A stretch of 64,000 nt of DNA from assembly GCA_945874105.1 (NCBI GenBank), contig CAMCFJ010000002.1, positions 1 through 64,000 of the forward strand, written 5' to 3'. Source of the stretch: Candidatus Nitrotoga sp. CP45 (GTDB taxonomy: Bacteria > Pseudomonadota > Gammaproteobacteria > Burkholderiales > Gallionellaceae). Positions 61,018 through 64,000 of the stretch are shown here, piece by piece (within the stretch, counting starts at the first letter, position 1; each line of letters starts with the position of its first letter). The notes beneath the pieces are model-generated. The model had not been told where the DNA came from, ran no database searches, and was given only the letters and a program-made list of their open reading frames with translations. A program made the translations under genes and the position numbers.

Positions 61018-62154
61018 TCAAGCCGAATAAATCGCGCCGAGAATGCAGGGGTGGCGTGCACCAGTAACGGCGGTCAAATTGACGGCATCACCGTGTAAAC
61101 GCTGCTTTGCCAGCCAGGCAAAAGCGATAGCTTCCAGCCAGTCAACTCCCATGCCTAGCGTGTCAGTCGCTTGAATGCGGCAATCCGGCAAGGAGATGCG
61201 CATGCTTTGTATTAAGGCTTGATTATGTGCGCCACCACCACACAAATAAATCTCTTGCGCGCCTTCACAAAAACAATGGATTGCGTCTGAAATAACGCGA
61301 CTGCTGAATGCGAGAAGAGTGGCCTGTACATCGACAGGCGCTTCGTCACCACATAACTTGCTGTTCAGCCAGGCCAGGTTAAACAAATCACGCCCACTAC
61401 TTTTTGGAGGCACGGCGTGCAAAAAAGGTTCATCCAGCAACTTTTGCAGCAGCGCTGGAATGATCTGTCCGCTGGCGGCCCACGCACCATCCTGATCGTA
61501 AGGCTCTCCACACTGTAGTGCAATCCATGCATCCATCAACATGTTGCCTGGGCCACAATCGAAGCCTGTAGTATGACTCTTGGGTGGGAGGTTAGTAAGG
61601 TTACTGATCCCGCCGATGTTGACAATCACACGATGAATGCTTGGGTGGCGCAATAACCTGTCGTGAAACGCAGGAACGAGCGGTGCACCCTGTCCTCCTG
61701 CGGCAATGTCACGGCTGCGGAAATCACTAACTACAGTAATGCCGCTCAATTCAGCCAGCGAGGCCGCATTGCCCAATTGCAGAGTATAACCTTGGCTCGG
61801 GCGATGGCGTATGGTCTGTCCGTGGCAGCCAATAGCGCGCACTTGATCAAGCGTGATATTTGCCGCTTGCAGTAAGGTTGCCGTTGCTGCCGCATACAAG
61901 CTCGCCAATTCATTACTGATTAACTGCATCTGATGTAGCTCATCATTTGCGGGGTGGTGCAGGGCTAGTAGCGCGTCCTTGAGCTTACTTCCATAAGATT
62001 GGAAATAGGTAGCGAGCAACTTGGGGGAGCTGGTGGAGAAATCAACCAAGACGACATCAATGCCGTCCAGGCTGGTGCCAGACATGATGCCTATATATAA
62101 CTCAGAATGGTTCTGAACTATTTGAATCTGCTTAACGTGATTTTGTTCAGTCAA
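61018..62154 (-). CDS. anmK: Anhydro-N-acetylmuramic acid kinase
   Basis: 378 residues, TTG start overlapping the M23 peptidase gene by 8 bp. YIGIMSGTSLDGIDVVLVDF carries the nucleotide/sugar motif; GCHGQTIRHRPSQGYTLQLG, TGFDCGPGNMLMDAWIALQC and EIYLCGGGAHNQALIQSM are diagnostic. It phosphorylates and opens anhydro-MurNAc during cell-wall recycling. Its coupling to a peptidoglycan peptidase fits this role. Confidence 0.95.
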   Translation of the reverse strand: MTEQNHVKQIQIVQNHSELYIGIMSGTSLDGIDVVLVDFSTSSPKLLATYFQSYGSKLKDALLALHHPANDELHQMQLISNELASLYAAATATLLQAANITLDQVRAIGCHGQTIRHRPSQGYTLQLGNAASLAELSGITVVSDFRSRDIAAGGQGAPLVPAFHDRLLRHPSIHRVIVNIGGISNLTNLPPKSHTTGFDCGPGNMLMDAWIALQCGEPYDQDGAWAASGQIIPALLQKLLDEPFLHAVPPKSSGRDLFNLAWLNSKLCGDEAPVDVQATLLAFSSRVISDAIHCFCEGAQEIYLCGGGAHNQALIQSMRISLPDCRIQATDTLGMGVDWLEAIAFAWLAKQRLHGDAVNLTAVTGARHPCILGAIYSA

Positions 62155-63475
62155 GTTTGGCCAAGTTAGTGTCGCGCAACAAGCCCAAGCGGGCGGTCAG
62201 GCTGCGGGTAGCTTCCTGAAAGGCAAGCTTCTGTGTATTGTCCAGGGGGGCGGCATTCGGCAATGCAACACGCAAGGGGTCGCGATGCTGAGCATTGACC
62301 ATGAACTCATAATGCAAGTGCGGCCCCGTAGCCAAACCAGTCATACCGACAAAGCCAATAATATCCCCCTGCCCCACACGCTGGCCGCGGCGCAAGCCGC
62401 TAGCAAAACGCGATAGATGTCCGTATACGGTGGTGTGGTGGCTCTGATGCGCCACCATCACAACATTACCATAACCGCCTTGTTTGCCGACAAAGGATAC
62501 AGTCCCATCGGCAGTTACCTTAACCTTGGTGCCTAGCGCTGCGGCATAGTCCACGCCTTTATGCGCACGCCAAGTGTTCAGCACCGGGTGAAAGCGCGAC
62601 AGACTAAAACCGGAACTAACGCGTGAAAATTCAAGTGGTGAGCGCAAAAATGCCTTCCGCATACTCTTACCATCTGGCGAGTAATAATCACCATGGCTGC
62701 TGTCAGCTTTGAAGTAAACCACGCGGTAGCTCACTCCTTGACTGATAAACTCGGCAGCCCGAATACGTCCGGCACGAACCGGTTCGCCGTTGCTATAATT
62801 CATTTCATAAACCACGCTGAATTTGTCTCCCTTGCGCAGGTCACGATGGAAGTCGATATCGCCACCAAAAATGTCAGCCAATTGGCTGACCAATTGGTTG
62901 GCGGTCGATTCCGGCAGGCCAGTTGCATCGATAGCAGCAAACAGAGTACTGCTAATCTCGCCAGAACGCATGAGTAGACGTTGTTCAAGCAAGGGGGGCC
63001 GTATGCTGGTCTTGAAGCCGCTGATCCCTTTCTCGATAACAATCTGGCTACCTTTGTTATCAAGGTAACGCAACGCCAGAAGACTACCGTCCGCATTGGT
63101 TTCAGCTTGCACGAATTTACCTACAGCAAGAAGTTGGCGGACGGATGCGGCGGCTTGATTGCGACGCAGATATTCGCTTGCAGAGGAATCTTCTACTTGC
63201 ATACGGCGCAGGAGTTCAGTTACTGTATCTCCACGTTGCACGAGTTCATTGCGCCAGAATGTGGCGGCCTTGGAATTGGTGGCACTGGTAATAGTTGGAG
63301 TGTCATGGGGCAGGACGATTTCTTCCGCGACCATTGTAAGGGGGGTATAGGCATTGTCAGACTGCGGTACAATTCCAAATGCAGTGACCACGCCAAGCAA
63401 GGGCAGACTGGATAAAGCGACGAGCCAACGCAGCTTTAATTTTTTTTCTTGTGTGAGGTTATTTGGACTTAACAT
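62147..63475 (-). CDS. M23-family peptidoglycan endopeptidase (MepM/OapA-like)
   Basis: 442 residues. An N-terminal signal/anchor helix (LRWLVALSSLPLLGVVTAFG), an OapA/LysM-like region (about 80-120, LVQRGDTVTELLRRMQVEDS) and a C-terminal lysostaphin-like domain: H in WRAHKGVDYAAALGTKVKV, D in the same motif, and HLH in GLATGPHLHYEFMV. It cleaves peptide cross-links in the periplasm to allow wall growth. First gene of a two-gene unit with anmK. 63476-63661 holds no gene. Confidence 0.93.
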   Translation of the reverse strand: MLSPNNLTQEKKLKLRWLVALSSLPLLGVVTAFGIVPQSDNAYTPLTMVAEEIVLPHDTPTITSATNSKAATFWRNELVQRGDTVTELLRRMQVEDSSASEYLRRNQAAASVRQLLAVGKFVQAETNADGSLLALRYLDNKGSQIVIEKGISGFKTSIRPPLLEQRLLMRSGEISSTLFAAIDATGLPESTANQLVSQLADIFGGDIDFHRDLRKGDKFSVVYEMNYSNGEPVRAGRIRAAEFISQGVSYRVVYFKADSSHGDYYSPDGKSMRKAFLRSPLEFSRVSSGFSLSRFHPVLNTWRAHKGVDYAAALGTKVKVTADGTVSFVGKQGGYGNVVMVAHQSHHTTVYGHLSRFASGLRRGQRVGQGDIIGFVGMTGLATGPHLHYEFMVNAQHRDPLRVALPNAAPLDNTQKLAFQEATRSLTARLGLLRDTNLAKLD

Positions 63476-63661
63476 TTACGTCTCCTGACTACCGCGTTCT
63501 CATAAATGTCATGAGAACTATTTTTCGAATTATCTGCAACTTTACCAGAAATCAGCCATCCCTCAAAATCCATCGGCCAAATACCGACCAATGGTCAATT
63601 TACATGCACAGGCGGTTAAAACATTTTGTGCCTCTAAACTATTTTCGGCTTAACCAACTTT

Positions 63662-63970
63662 TTATTTAATCTTGAACAAATTTTCAGCATTAAGTAAGCT
63701 CTCCGGTTCCAATGTGCTGCTATGTATCAACAATACTTTATGACGTGACAGCGCCCCTTGCTTTAGCTCGACGTTGCGTAGTGGAACATTAAAACTACCA
63801 GCAATGAAGCGCAGCAGCGCTCCATTGGCACGCCCCTCAATGGGTGGCGCGGCTAGGCGAATCTTCAGTGCATCACCATGCAAGCCAATCACCTCAGTGC
63901 GTTTGGCACCGGGCTGAACATGCAACACCAGCGTAATGACATCTCCTTCGCGGCGATACCACACGTTCAA
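63662..63970 (-). CDS. DUF167/YggU-family protein
   Basis: About 102 residues if it starts at TTG 63970 (MNVWYRREGDVITLVLHVQP); the frame is open to the window edge (64000), so the true start may differ. The conserved DUF167 blocks VQPGAKRTEVIGLHGDALKI and APPIEGRANGALLRFIA are complete. Function unknown; often found next to yggT or proC. Gene end is inside the window. Confidence 0.88.
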   Translation of the reverse strand: MNVWYRREGDVITLVLHVQPGAKRTEVIGLHGDALKIRLAAPPIEGRANGALLRFIAGSFNVPLRNVELKQGALSRHKVLLIHSSTLEPESLLNAENLFKIK

Positions 63971-64000
63971 AACAGACTTAAGACTAAACTTTCCAACCAA

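Noticed and set aside
1-64000. tRNA genes, rRNA genes or CRISPR arrays
   Set aside because: No cloverleaf-like T-arm sequences near gene 3' ends, no rRNA-like stretches and no regularly spaced repeats were seen by eye.

Overview
The window is bacterial chromosome, most like a betaproteobacterium. The gene families and orders (plsX-fabH-fabD-fabG, hisCBHAFIE-hinT-tatABC, rluF-queA, spoT) fit that class. The abundance of ferric-iron uptake genes makes a Nitrosomonadales/Gallionellaceae-type organism plausible, but this is inference and no rRNA is present. No rRNA, tRNA or CRISPR array was seen.

Layout. 1-1750: remnant of an IS481-type transposase, a strong inverted repeat at the edge, and a Ser/Thr kinase fused to a cyclic-nucleotide-binding domain. 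1928-5030: an accessory block bounded by a duplicated queA 3' end. It holds what I read as a decayed diversity-generating retroelement (DGR): two DUF1566 variable proteins, a frameshifted avd, a reverse-transcriptase C-terminal fragment and a possible MutS-like fragment. No template repeat was found. 4946-14215: housekeeping genes (queA, rluF, a HAD phosphatase, lnt, a GIY-YIG protein, yceD-rpmF-plsX-fabH-fabD-fabG). 14487-20261: an RND efflux operon. 20361-27853: an iron-uptake region (FTR1, tonB-exbB-exbD, fur, fbpA-fbpB-fbpC) with Fur-box-like sites. 27900-30431: an NlpC/P60 hydrolase and two tandem exported methyltransferase-like proteins.

30480-40620 is a second accessory zone. It has three toxin-antitoxin pairs, a chimeric GAF/GGDEF-stump/zinc-ribbon/HDOD protein, a DUF898-M48 peptidase pair, an IS110 element, many small dispersed repeats and several genes of unknown function. 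Its right part (36152-40704) is again bounded by a duplicated 3' end of a host gene, here the Atm1-like ABC exporter. 40629-64000 returns to core genes: the ABC exporter, a CaCA antiporter with a P-type Ca2+ ATPase, spoT, a Nif3-like protein, a DegS-like protease, tatABC, the his operon, slyD, a ruined bcp, a RoxA-type oxygenase, anmK, an M23 peptidase and a DUF167 protein.

Main points for a second look: the DGR remnant and its flanking duplication; the repeat of the same '3'-end duplication plus cargo' architecture at 36-40 kb; a terminator-shaped hairpin inside the fbpB reading frame just after fbpA; a probable CTG start for fabH; and the GAF/HDOD chimera with an interrupted GGDEF domain.
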